Part shown: piece after piece, positions 55,501 through 63,146 of the stretch
How positions within the stretch are numbered: position 1 is the first letter of the stretch
Layout of the letters: the number at the start of each line of letters is the position of its first letter
Source: Niastella koreensis GR20-10
Lineage (GTDB): Bacteria; Bacteroidota; Bacteroidia; Chitinophagales; Chitinophagaceae
Length of the DNA stretch: 64,000 bases
Assembly (NCBI RefSeq): GCF_000246855.1
Contig: NC_016609.1
Location: 1,798,001-1,862,000 of the forward strand
Direction of reading: 5' to 3'
The notes under the pieces: generated by a model
Told to the model about the DNA's origin: nothing
The model's input: the letters and a program-made list of their open reading frames with translations, nothing else
Database searches by the model: none
Translations under genes and position numbers: made by a program

Positions 55501-55581
55501 ACCGGCGCCTACTATTATGTTATTCAAACGAAAGAAGGCGATCATGGTACTATTACGGGTATGGTAATGATCGTTCGGTAA
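52561..55581 (+). CDS. IgGFc-binding-domain/PKD surface adhesin with T9SS type B CTD
   Basis: 1006 residues. The start is TTG: an in-frame stop stands at 52552-52554 and the signal peptide (MRVILTFILASACLLSYGQ) begins directly at 52561. The IgGFc-binding-like N-terminal domain is at about 20-470 (FTNKGKEFWVGYGHNALFY, IESDAPIVAYAHVFG). An unassigned segment follows, then three PKD domains (about 585-670, 672-755, 757-840; RWDFGDKTT, GWNFGDGGTA, KWTYGDGTTG). The gliding-motility CTD is at about 920-1006 (VPNAFTPNGDGKNDTWRIPG, VQVFNRWGQIVF, MVMIVR). It has no own PorP/SprF gene directly after it and may share the one at 59839. Role: surface adhesion or protein binding. Confidence 0.92.
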   Translation: MRVILTFILASACLLSYGQSFTNKGKEFWVGYGHNALFYANNAQDMVLYLSAEQPAHVTVSISNTTWVRNYTVAAGQVVVSDLIPKNGAEDPRLVGEGISKKNIHIESDAPIVAYAHVFGQYSSGAAMLLPVQTYGYTYVSCNTNQSYGDGTANSHSWFYVVAAENNTRVRITPSMTTASGVLRNQAFEVALNKGEIVNVMGSTLTTGIGNDMSGSTILSIAGADGKCHPISVFSGSSRTEICPGGGQLGPSGDFIMQQVFPATAWGARYLTGITANTDDINTPGVNRFRVYVRDKTTKVFANGSPVPGSLNPYGNYYDFSASTPQYITADKPVMVAQLIVSQGGCGTSSTSYNDPEMIFLSPMEQAINNVSFYSAEKENILNNYLMLTIPAAGINSLSIDGSAPGAGTALDLVIDCPGLPGYKVVVKELSKTGAQHNVRSDSVFNAIAYGLGDHESYGYNAGSYVNNLTYLAEIKNDSSATANSYTCPNTPFTVTVKTLYNVTGIVWNYGLLAGFQPSGNIVYSNPVPDGTEVIDGKTYNIYKQPLPAQAPGTGTYYVPITVTSPSIDNCTNSENIYVEVDVLPGPTADFTAVPDCATKTSAFTASSADPLIDKWRWDFGDKTTDNVSQPNKIYAAGGSYTVNMWAFRSSDGCAGMATKTVSIPATPKVAFDAPAVVCMPYGTADLVNKTTVPGTFSGTLQYGWNFGDGGTAADKSPTHYYVARGSYPVKLVVTTNQGCADSLTTTITNFADRPVAGIGVSNPEQCTGTSFGFTDKSTYPGNATGASYKWTYGDGTTGTTANPAKTYKQAGSYTVTMAVTSSDGCISDTASTVVKIHATPVVDAGPDLITEPGKAVLLNATVTPATATVTWSPPTNLSNPGQLQPMASPVETTRYYITATGEMGCTATDSMLLKVFKELKVPNAFTPNGDGKNDTWRIPGLEDYKNATVQVFNRWGQIVFKSTGYSNPWRGDINGTPLPTGAYYYVIQTKEGDHGTITGMVMIVR

Positions 55582-55619
55582 AAGTGAATAGTGCAAAACC
55601 ACTGTTTTTTGTTTCGGCA

Positions 55620-55659
55620 GTTAACATTGGGATAACACGGTTAACACTGCAATAACTTT
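55620..55659. repeat. Tandem 20-bp direct repeat
   Basis: Two units at 55620-55639 and 55640-55659 share GTTAACA, TG and ATAAC at matching positions (GTTAACAYTGSRATAAC core). It lies directly before the heptamer arrays of the same spacer. Confidence 0.6.
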
Positions 55660-55668
55660 AAGCAACAT

Positions 55669-55746
55669 AAAACGCGAAACGCCCTGAAGGCGGAACGCCA
55701 AACGCGAAAGCGGCGTTCTGCGTTAGGCATTTAGCGTTCAGCATTA
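55669..55746. repeat. Third inverted pair of degenerate heptamer arrays
   Basis: The left part (about 55669-55708) is made of AAACGCG/AAACGCC-type units with one irregular step. The right part (about 55712-55746) reads GCGTTCT, GCGTTAG, GCATTTA, GCGTTCA, GCATTAA. The unit type and head-to-head inversion match 11166-11289 and 12315-12432. The array ends 18 bp before the next ATG. Confidence 0.75.
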
Positions 55747-55764
55747 AAAACCAATTCTACTGCT

Positions 55765-58700
55765 ATGCGTATTTTGAAACGCCTGAGTTCGTATTGTAAT
55801 TTATTTATAGTAAGGATCATTGTGATTTGTGGCTTGTGTGTACCTGTTAGCCGGTTACAGGCCCAGATCTCCGGAAATTATACCATCGATAGCAGACAAC
55901 CCACAGCCGGCAGGAATTTCAATTCATTCAATGATTGTGTGAATTTTCTGTCTGGCGGTCTTACCGGCGCTGTTACTGTTACCGTAGCGGCTGGTAGCGG
56001 CCCGTATAATGAGCGGATCCTCCTGATAGAAGACATTAAAAGTTCAGTTACCAAACCGCTTATCTTCAATTGTAACGGTGTTACGCTTACCTATCTTTCA
56101 ACCGACGCCTTTAACCGCGAACTGGTACTGCTGAACCATGTTAACTACGTTACCATCGATAACCTGAAGATCGTTCCAACGGCGCTTACCAACTCTGAGT
56201 TTGGGGTAGGGGTGCATATCGTAAACGATGCCAACCACAATACCATACGGAATTGTACGATCCTGAATAACATAAATACCAGTGTACCGCAAAACAATGA
56301 CGGGATCGTTATCAACGGGTCGGTTGATTTTGCTTCTGCGCAGGGAAACAGTTTTTGTGATAGCAACCTGATCAGCAATAATACCATCACTGGCGGAAAT
56401 TCAGGTATTACTCTGTCAAGTGTACCTGCGTCCAATGAACAGATGACTTATATGAAAGGAAACCAGATCATCGATAACAAGATCTCCGGTTACTGGAATG
56501 TTGGAATTTATTTGTTTTATAACGATGGCTTGCTGGTACAGGGCAATGATGTAAGTGCCCCTGTTGATATCAGGTCTGATGGTATTACGTTGTTTGAACC
56601 TAATATCAATACGCAGATCATTAACAACAAGATCCACCACTTTTATGACGCCACCGCCGACCCTAATGGCCGTTACAATGGAATTGATGTGGGCCAGGCC
56701 TTTGCTTCAGCGACAACGGCCAATTTAATAGCCAATAATCTTATTTATGATTTTCAAAGCGGCGGGGAGCAGTATGGTATTTATGCCGATGGCGGCACGT
56801 ACATGAATATTTACCACAATACCATTTCGCTCGATAACCATGCGGTTACCGGCAGTAAAGAAACGGCTGGCATTTACACGAATGTATACAGCGGACTGAA
56901 TGTAGTAGATAACATAATTACCATCAGCCGTACCACTACCGATAAGAACTATGGGTTTCACATGGCGGCCACCATACCGCAGTTAAGTAGTGAGCGTAAC
57001 CTGTTTTATGTGCCTTCAGGCGGCTCTACCAATGCGGTAGGGTATAGTGGCGGTACACAAACCACGCTGGCTAACTGGCAAACAAAAACAGGTAAAGACC
57101 TGCTTTCAGTAAGTTCTGATCCGCTATATACCGACCCCATCAATTTTAACCTGATACCCACCGATAAAACCATCGACAACCTGGGCCAGTATGTAGGTAT
57201 CAATAACGATATCACCGGTGCTGTTCGTAACAACCAGCACCCTGATATTGGCGCCTATGAATTTTTAACGCCTACCTGCGTAGGCCCTGCAGTAGGTGGC
57301 GCCGCTACCATGTTACCCGGTTCACCCATTTGTGAAGGATCGCCCATGGCGTTGAATCTTACCGGTAATTCATTTGGTACCGGCCAAACCTACCAATGGC
57401 AAACATCCGCTACCATCAACGGAACTTATAGTAATGTCGGCGCAGCACTGGCGCACCCGGCAACCAACAGCTACAATGCTATCAGCACCCTGTACTATCG
57501 TGCAGCGGTAACCTGTGGATCGCAGACTGACTATTCAACCCCCATTCTGGTAACTGTTTCACCTTCACTGCCTGCAGCTACCTATACCATCAATAACCTG
57601 CAGCCTACAAGCGGCACCAACTACCAAACCTTTAATGATGCCCTGAATGCTATCCGTTGCGGTATCCGCGGCCCGGTGGTATTTAATGTTGTTGACAATG
57701 GTACTGTATATCGAGAGCAATTGATCATACCTAAAATAAATGGTACTTCTTCCACCAACACCGTTACCTTCAAAGGTAATGGCGCTACCCTGGCATTTTT
57801 AAGTACCAATACCAATGAAAGAGCGGTGGTTAAATTCAATGGCGCCCAGTATTTCATTTTCGATGGCCTGAAGGTAAATCCCGATGCTACTGCAAGCGGT
57901 CAATATGGTGCAGGTTTTCAATTTATCAACGGCGCCACACACAATACCGTTAAGAACTGTACTATTACCATGAGCATGGCCGTAGCTACAGCCCCCGATT
58001 TGGCAGGTATTGCCATGAGCCCACTGGCCAGCAATTATACCAATACAGCTAATCCCAGCTTTAATGATAGTAATACCATTACCGGTAATACCATCATCGG
58101 TGGTAATATTGGTATTTCATGTACTTCTTCGGCAAATGGATATACACAGGGGAACATAATCACCAATAACATAATTAAAGACTTCCGTCAATATGGTATA
58201 ACTGTGGTAAATACCCAGAACATGCTGATAGAAGGCAACGATATCAGCCGGCCTGCCCGTACACTCAACTTCGGCGGTACTGGTACCGGTACTACAACCA
58301 ACTGTATCAATACTGATGGTAACCACAATAACCTGGTTATTTCAAAAAACAGGATCCATGATCCGTTCGGTGCAGCCAAAACAAATACAGGCGCCGTAAA
58401 CGGGATCATGAATAATTCAAACATTCCTGATCTCAACGAATCGATCACCGTTAGCAATAACCTCATCTATAACTTTAACAGCAACAGTCAGCAATATGCA
58501 ATTAATAATCTTGGTTCCTATAATGTAAACTATTATCACAATACAATTGTGTTGGATGATGCTGCGGCCTCAACCCAGAATACCAGGGGGATCAATATGG
58601 GAGGGGTAACAACCGTGGGCCTCGTAGTGAAGGATAATAACATCGTTATCAAAAGAGGAGGTACCGGTGCCAAGTATTGTTTTTATCTTGGTGGCGCAGG

Positions 58701-59820
58701 TTCTACTTATATTTCAGATTATAACAATTTTTTCAACGGGTCAACAACCGGTACCAGGAATTTCGTTGGTAATTTATTTGGCAGTGATTACGCTGCTTTG
58801 GGGGCAACCTGGCAAGCTGCCTGGCTATCTGATACCAACTCCATAAGTATGGACCCGGTTTTCCTTAGCCCTTCTACAGGTGATTATACTCCTAACATCC
58901 CGGCATTCGATAACAAGGGTATTCCCGTTGGCATCACTACCGATATCAACAACCAGGCCCGTCATGCAAAACCAGATATCGGCGCTTTTGAATTCAGTTT
59001 TTGTTTAGCGTTGACCAGGCCTGTTGTTACAGTAAGCAATACTACTACCAACCTGGTAAGCTTTAGCTGGAATGCGGTAACCAATGCAACCGGTTACCTG
59101 GTGTCGACCGATGGCGTAAATTATACAGCGCCTTCTTCCGGCGCCACAGGTACTACACATACCGTTTCAAATGTTCTTGCCGGAACCGATGTTTCCCTGA
59201 CGGTAATTGCACTGGGAACAACGGTAGACTGTCCTAACGATACATCAGCAAAAGTAACCGGCCGTACCCTTTGTTTACAATTAGGTGCAGGACCTACTGT
59301 TCAGATCGACACCACTACCACTACATCTATCCGCTTCTCCTGGTTGACGGTAACCAATGCAACCGGTTATAAAGTATCAACCGATGGCGTGAATTATGTG
59401 AACCCATCTTCAGGCCCAACCGGTTTATACCATGTGGTTACCGGTTTAACAGCAGGTGCAGAGGTTGACTTTACCGTGCGGGCGCTGGGCACTTCAGCTA
59501 ATTGCCCAACAGCCACTTCACCCCGGGTAGTGGCGCATACGTTGAACAACAAGTATTTCGTACCCAACGCCTTTACACCTAACAATAATGGGAAGAGCGA
59601 CGTATTTAAAATAGAAAGCCCGGAAATAAGAACCATGCGGTTGATGATCTTTAACCAGTGGGGTGAAAAGATCTTCGAAAGCAGCAGCCAGCAAAATGGT
59701 TGGGATGGTACTTACAATGGTAAACAACAACCGGTAGGGGTGTATGTGTATGCGCTCACCATGACCATGCTGGATGGTACTGTTGTAAACAAAAAAGGAA
59801 CGATCAGTTTGATCCGCTAA
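55765..59820 (+). CDS. Duplicated beta-helix surface adhesin with FN3 domains and T9SS type B CTD (cassette 2)
   Basis: 1351 residues. Signal peptide about 1-33. Two homologous right-handed beta-helix modules, about 38-500 (opening YTIDSRQPTAGRNFNSFNDC) and about 605-1080 (opening YTINNLQPTSGTNYQTFNDA), have repeated HNTIRNCTI/HNTVKNCTI and GYTQGNIITNN-type turns. A short Ig-like linker (about 500-600) lies between them. Two FN3-like domains (about 1083-1170 and 1172-1260) carry near-identical TNATGYLVSTDGVNY/TNATGYKVSTDGVNY. The gliding-motility CTD (about 1262-1351) has VPNAFTPNNNGKSDVFKIE, LMIFNQWGEKIFE and NKKGTISLIR. The PorP/SprF gene follows after 18 bp. Beta-helices may bind polysaccharide, but catalytic residues cannot be assigned. 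Confidence 0.92.
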   Translation: MRILKRLSSYCNLFIVRIIVICGLCVPVSRLQAQISGNYTIDSRQPTAGRNFNSFNDCVNFLSGGLTGAVTVTVAAGSGPYNERILLIEDIKSSVTKPLIFNCNGVTLTYLSTDAFNRELVLLNHVNYVTIDNLKIVPTALTNSEFGVGVHIVNDANHNTIRNCTILNNINTSVPQNNDGIVINGSVDFASAQGNSFCDSNLISNNTITGGNSGITLSSVPASNEQMTYMKGNQIIDNKISGYWNVGIYLFYNDGLLVQGNDVSAPVDIRSDGITLFEPNINTQIINNKIHHFYDATADPNGRYNGIDVGQAFASATTANLIANNLIYDFQSGGEQYGIYADGGTYMNIYHNTISLDNHAVTGSKETAGIYTNVYSGLNVVDNIITISRTTTDKNYGFHMAATIPQLSSERNLFYVPSGGSTNAVGYSGGTQTTLANWQTKTGKDLLSVSSDPLYTDPINFNLIPTDKTIDNLGQYVGINNDITGAVRNNQHPDIGAYEFLTPTCVGPAVGGAATMLPGSPICEGSPMALNLTGNSFGTGQTYQWQTSATINGTYSNVGAALAHPATNSYNAISTLYYRAAVTCGSQTDYSTPILVTVSPSLPAATYTINNLQPTSGTNYQTFNDALNAIRCGIRGPVVFNVVDNGTVYREQLIIPKINGTSSTNTVTFKGNGATLAFLSTNTNERAVVKFNGAQYFIFDGLKVNPDATASGQYGAGFQFINGATHNTVKNCTITMSMAVATAPDLAGIAMSPLASNYTNTANPSFNDSNTITGNTIIGGNIGISCTSSANGYTQGNIITNNIIKDFRQYGITVVNTQNMLIEGNDISRPARTLNFGGTGTGTTTNCINTDGNHNNLVISKNRIHDPFGAAKTNTGAVNGIMNNSNIPDLNESITVSNNLIYNFNSNSQQYAINNLGSYNVNYYHNTIVLDDAAASTQNTRGINMGGVTTVGLVVKDNNIVIKRGGTGAKYCFYLGGAGSTYISDYNNFFNGSTTGTRNFVGNLFGSDYAALGATWQAAWLSDTNSISMDPVFLSPSTGDYTPNIPAFDNKGIPVGITTDINNQARHAKPDIGAFEFSFCLALTRPVVTVSNTTTNLVSFSWNAVTNATGYLVSTDGVNYTAPSSGATGTTHTVSNVLAGTDVSLTVIALGTTVDCPNDTSAKVTGRTLCLQLGAGPTVQIDTTTTTSIRFSWLTVTNATGYKVSTDGVNYVNPSSGPTGLYHVVTGLTAGAEVDFTVRALGTSANCPTATSPRVVAHTLNNKYFVPNAFTPNNNGKSDVFKIESPEIRTMRLMIFNQWGEKIFESSSQQNGWDGTYNGKQQPVGVYVYALTMTMLDGTVVNKKGTISLIR

Positions 59821-59838
59821 ACCATAAAACTAACTATT

Positions 59839-60843
59839 ATGAGAAACCTCGCTATATTCACAATGGGGCTGATGGCTGTGCTGAGTGGTATTTGCACCCA
59901 GGCGCAAACAGACCCGCACTACTCGCAGTATTACATATATCCGTTGTGGCTGAATCCAGGCTTAACGGGTGTTATGGATGGTGACTACCGCGTAACGGCC
60001 ATTTATCGCCGTCAATGGGATGCTGTTTCCAGTCCGTATGTAACCCCCGGTATATCGGCAGATATTACCACTAACAAGAATTTAAATGTGGGGCTGAACA
60101 TCATGAACCAGCAGGCCGGTAGTGGCGGGTATAATTATTTGACGGCTTATGCCTCTATGGCGTATACCGGCGTACGGTTTGGGACCGATGGCAACCAGCA
60201 CATTTCAATGGGGATGTCATTCGGGTTGATCAACCGCCGTTTCGATCCGTCGAAACTGCAGACCAATGGGATGTATAACCCGGCCACCGGAGAAGTGAGT
60301 ACCGTTAATGATGAACCGCTGAATAAAACTTCCGGTTCCAGTTTCGATGCCGGCGCCGGTGTGGTGTATTACGATGCCACCCCTGGCAAAAAGATGAACC
60401 TGTTTGCCGGGCTCTCGGGGTACCATTTAACGCAGCCGGAAGATCCTTTTACCACCGGGCCCGACAAAACAAAGATGCCCGTTCGCATAACGGCCCATGG
60501 CGGTGCGCAGTTCAATATTTCCGAAGGGCTCAGCATTACACCCAACCTGCTGTACATGCGCCAGGGAAAGGCTACTGAAAAAATGATCGGCGCTTATGTA
60601 CAAAGCAACATCAATGAAGATGCCGACTTTTTGTTGGGCGCCAACTACCGCATCAAAGACGCTATCGTTCCCTATGTAGGCTTATATTATAAAACGTTTG
60701 TACTGGGCCTTAGCTATGATGTTGGTACTTCGGATCTGTCGAAGATCAGTGGTAAAGCCAACAGCTTTGAGATCTCGCTGTCTGTAATGGGTCACCGGTC
60801 AGTTAAAACAAAACGGGTTCCGTTTGTTTGTCCGGCCATGTAA
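59839..60843 (+). CDS. PorP/SprF-family type IX secretion outer-membrane protein (cassette 2)
   Basis: 334 residues with a signal peptide and the signature QTDPHYSQYYIYPLWLNPGLTGVMDGDYRVTAIYRRQWDAV, then barrel strands closely parallel to the paralogue at 43967-44995 (GLNIMNQQAGSGGYNYLTAYASMAYTGVRFG, ITPNLLYMRQGKATEKMIGAYVQSNINEDADFLLGANYR, YVGLYYKTFVLGLSYDVGTS). It is the expected outer-membrane partner of the 1351-residue adhesin, and perhaps of the IgGFc adhesin as well. Confidence 0.94.
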   Translation: MRNLAIFTMGLMAVLSGICTQAQTDPHYSQYYIYPLWLNPGLTGVMDGDYRVTAIYRRQWDAVSSPYVTPGISADITTNKNLNVGLNIMNQQAGSGGYNYLTAYASMAYTGVRFGTDGNQHISMGMSFGLINRRFDPSKLQTNGMYNPATGEVSTVNDEPLNKTSGSSFDAGAGVVYYDATPGKKMNLFAGLSGYHLTQPEDPFTTGPDKTKMPVRITAHGGAQFNISEGLSITPNLLYMRQGKATEKMIGAYVQSNINEDADFLLGANYRIKDAIVPYVGLYYKTFVLGLSYDVGTSDLSKISGKANSFEISLSVMGHRSVKTKRVPFVCPAM

Positions 60844-60844
60844 T

Positions 60845-60881
60845 CAATGGCCAATGGCCAATTGTCAATTGACAATTGGCC
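60845..60881. repeat. Heptamer run CAATNGN forming a perfect 26-bp palindrome
   Basis: Five tandem heptamers CAATGGC, CAATGGC, CAATTGT, CAATTGA, CAATTGG (60845-60879). Their combination makes 60856-60881 a perfect loopless palindrome. It lies between the PorP/SprF and PorE-like genes and may reduce downstream expression. Confidence 0.7.
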
Positions 60882-60915
60882 CTGGCAGTTCAATTCACAT
60901 CATTAATTTTTAAGT

Positions 60916-62901
60916 ATGTTCAAGCATATTATTATAATATCAGGCCTGGTAGTAGCAATCCATGTTAGTCAGGCGCAGGTTGTAAAAAATTATAAACGGG
61001 CTGCTGATAAATTCTATAAGCAGGGTGACTATTATTCAGCCGCCCGGTATTATGAAAAATCACTGGCCGGTAATAAGAGTGCTCAAAATGGCTATGAGCC
61101 ATACCAGGTAGAGAAAAAAGAAGCCGGTTCAACCCAAAGTAAAGGGGTAAACCCCAGGGTGACGCCGTTGTATAACCTGGCCAATTCTTATTACAAACTG
61201 CAGGACTTCAGTCATGCCGAACCATATTACGCAGCCGTGATTGACCTGGATGCAGCGGCGTATCCCAATGCTGCGTATGAATATGCCATTTGTTTGCGGG
61301 CCAATGGCAAATACAGCCAGGCCCGGCAACAACTGGAGAAATTCCTTAAAACAAAACCGGCTCCTGAATATAAAATCAAAGCAACGCAGGAGCTGGCCAA
61401 TTGCAATTTTATTCAACAGCAATTACAGCAGGGGGAAGGACATGTTCAGCTTACCAAACTGAATAGCGGGGTCAATAAAGAAGGCGCCAGTTATGCGGCT
61501 GCCTGGATGAATGCCAGCACCCTGGTTTTCACGGCTACCCGCAGCAGTGTTGATGAAAAAAGCAAGACAACAGAATACAACAATGCTTTGTATACTACCG
61601 CGCAACACATCGGTAGTTTTGATGAAGCCCAAAAATTGCCCATAACCGGTATCAACAGTACGCATCAGGGGGTGGCTACCTTTTCGCCCGATGGTAAAAA
61701 GATGTTCTTTACCGGTTGGAATACCGCAGGTGATGGTAAAAAAATGTTTGCGATATACAGTAGTGAAAACGGCGCCAATGGCTGGAGTGCTGCCACCCTG
61801 GTAGAAGGCTCCGTGAATATGGAAGGTACGGATGCCCGTCAACCGCACGTAACAGCAGACGGTAAATACCTGTTGTTCTCGAGCAACCGGCCGGGTGGTC
61901 AGGGTGGTTTCGACATCTGGTATGCGCCATTGAAAGAAGGCCGCCCCGGTAAAGCCATGAATATTGGTACTGCTATCAATACCAAAGAAGATGATGGGGC
62001 GCCTTTTTATTTTGCACCTGCCAACACGCTGGTGTTTGCCTCTAAAGGCCGTACCGGCATGGGTGGTTTTGATCTGTTTTCTTCAACCGGCGCTTTTGGC
62101 AGCAATTGGTCTGAAGCTGTGAACCTGGGTTACCCCGTGAATTCCGTAAAAAACGACAGCTATTTTGTAAGCCGTGGTAAGAACCTGCTTGAAGATGCGA
62201 TCATCAGCAGCGACCGCGCCTCCCTGTGCTGCCTGGAATTGTTCTCCCTGCACAAGCCGTATCATCAATATTTCAGCGGACAAATTGTGGATTGCGAAAG
62301 CAAAACGCCTATCAGTGGCGCCACTGTTACGGCTACCAGTACGAACGGACAGTCTGTAGCAACCCAAACAACCAACGCGGAAGGTTATTATACGCTGGAA
62401 ACTGAAATTGGCAGGGAAGTACGCCTCACTGCAGTAATGGATAAGTATAAAAACGAAACGCTGGCTTCTGCCACCGCCAGTTCAGATACCATCAACGTGG
62501 GTCAAAACTGTTTGGCAAAGATCCCTGATCCGTTCAAAGGCCAGGAGACCCTGGTAACGCACGATCTGCGGTTTGGTTATAACGAAAAAGAAGTGGATCC
62601 AGCCTCTTATGGTTATATGAATGATATGGCGGCTTATCTGAAAGCCAACCCAACCGTAAAACTGGAGATCTCAGCGCATACCGATGGCATTGGTTCTGCC
62701 AGCTACAACCAGCAATTGTCTCAGGCCCGTGCTGATGCCTGTGTGAATTACCTGGTGAATGCCGGTATAGACGGCCGCCGCCTGATTGCTAAAGGTTATG
62801 GCGCAACTAAACCTCTGGAGAAAGAGAAAGACAAAAAAGGAAAAGATATACCTGCTGCGCGTGAAAAGAATAGAAGAGTTGAGTTTAAGGTAGTTAAGTA
62901 G
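60916..62901 (+). CDS. TPR-PD40-OmpA outer-membrane protein of PorE architecture (cassette 2)
   Basis: 661 residues, paralogue of 41948-43957. Signal peptide ending VSQAQ; TPR-like helices (about 25-170; AADKFYKQGDYYSAARYYEKSL); PD40 propeller (about 185-440; YLLFSSNRPGGQGGFDIWYAPLKEG); the shared SSDRASLCCLELFSL motif; carboxypeptidase-regulatory-like domain (about 450-525; FSGQIVDCESKTPISGATVTAT); OmpA domain (about 545-661; ISAHTDGIGSASYNQQLSQARADACVNYL). OmpA and the propeller suggest a link between the T9SS adhesin/PorP complex and peptidoglycan. Its TAG stop is immediately followed by the GTTRAYNN array. Confidence 0.89.
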   Translation: MFKHIIIISGLVVAIHVSQAQVVKNYKRAADKFYKQGDYYSAARYYEKSLAGNKSAQNGYEPYQVEKKEAGSTQSKGVNPRVTPLYNLANSYYKLQDFSHAEPYYAAVIDLDAAAYPNAAYEYAICLRANGKYSQARQQLEKFLKTKPAPEYKIKATQELANCNFIQQQLQQGEGHVQLTKLNSGVNKEGASYAAAWMNASTLVFTATRSSVDEKSKTTEYNNALYTTAQHIGSFDEAQKLPITGINSTHQGVATFSPDGKKMFFTGWNTAGDGKKMFAIYSSENGANGWSAATLVEGSVNMEGTDARQPHVTADGKYLLFSSNRPGGQGGFDIWYAPLKEGRPGKAMNIGTAINTKEDDGAPFYFAPANTLVFASKGRTGMGGFDLFSSTGAFGSNWSEAVNLGYPVNSVKNDSYFVSRGKNLLEDAIISSDRASLCCLELFSLHKPYHQYFSGQIVDCESKTPISGATVTATSTNGQSVATQTTNAEGYYTLETEIGREVRLTAVMDKYKNETLASATASSDTINVGQNCLAKIPDPFKGQETLVTHDLRFGYNEKEVDPASYGYMNDMAAYLKANPTVKLEISAHTDGIGSASYNQQLSQARADACVNYLVNAGIDGRRLIAKGYGATKPLEKEKDKKGKDIPAAREKNRRVEFKVVK

Positions 62902-63146
62902 AGTTGATAGCGTTGACAGAGTTGATAGTGTTGATAAAGGAAATACAGTTAATAGGTTGACACGTTAACTGGTTGACGTGGTAGACCTTCTTCTCAACCT
63001 ACGCCCTTTATCAACTCTGTCAACGCTATCAACTTCCTGCTTTTACTCTCCATTGCTTCTTCTTCCACGTTAACGTATCAACGTGTCAACGTATTAACGT
63101 GTCAACGTATTAACGTGTCAACGTATTAACGTGTCAACAAGTCAAC
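62902..63146. repeat. GTTRAYNN octamer/nonamer arrays in head-to-head inversion
   Basis: Plus-sense nonamers and octamers run from 62903 to about 62990. The minus-sense part begins near 63009 and ends with ten contiguous octamers of exact 8-bp period (63067-63146), in which GTGTCAAC (four times) alternates with GTATTAAC (three times). Positions 62902-62927 and 63009-63034 are a perfect 26-bp inverted repeat able to form a long hairpin. The stop codon of the convergent gene (complement of 63142-63144) lies within the last octamer. Confidence 0.88.

Noticed and set aside
62902-63146. Possible CRISPR array
   Set aside because: Units are 8-9 bp with no constant repeat/unique spacer alternation and no cas genes.
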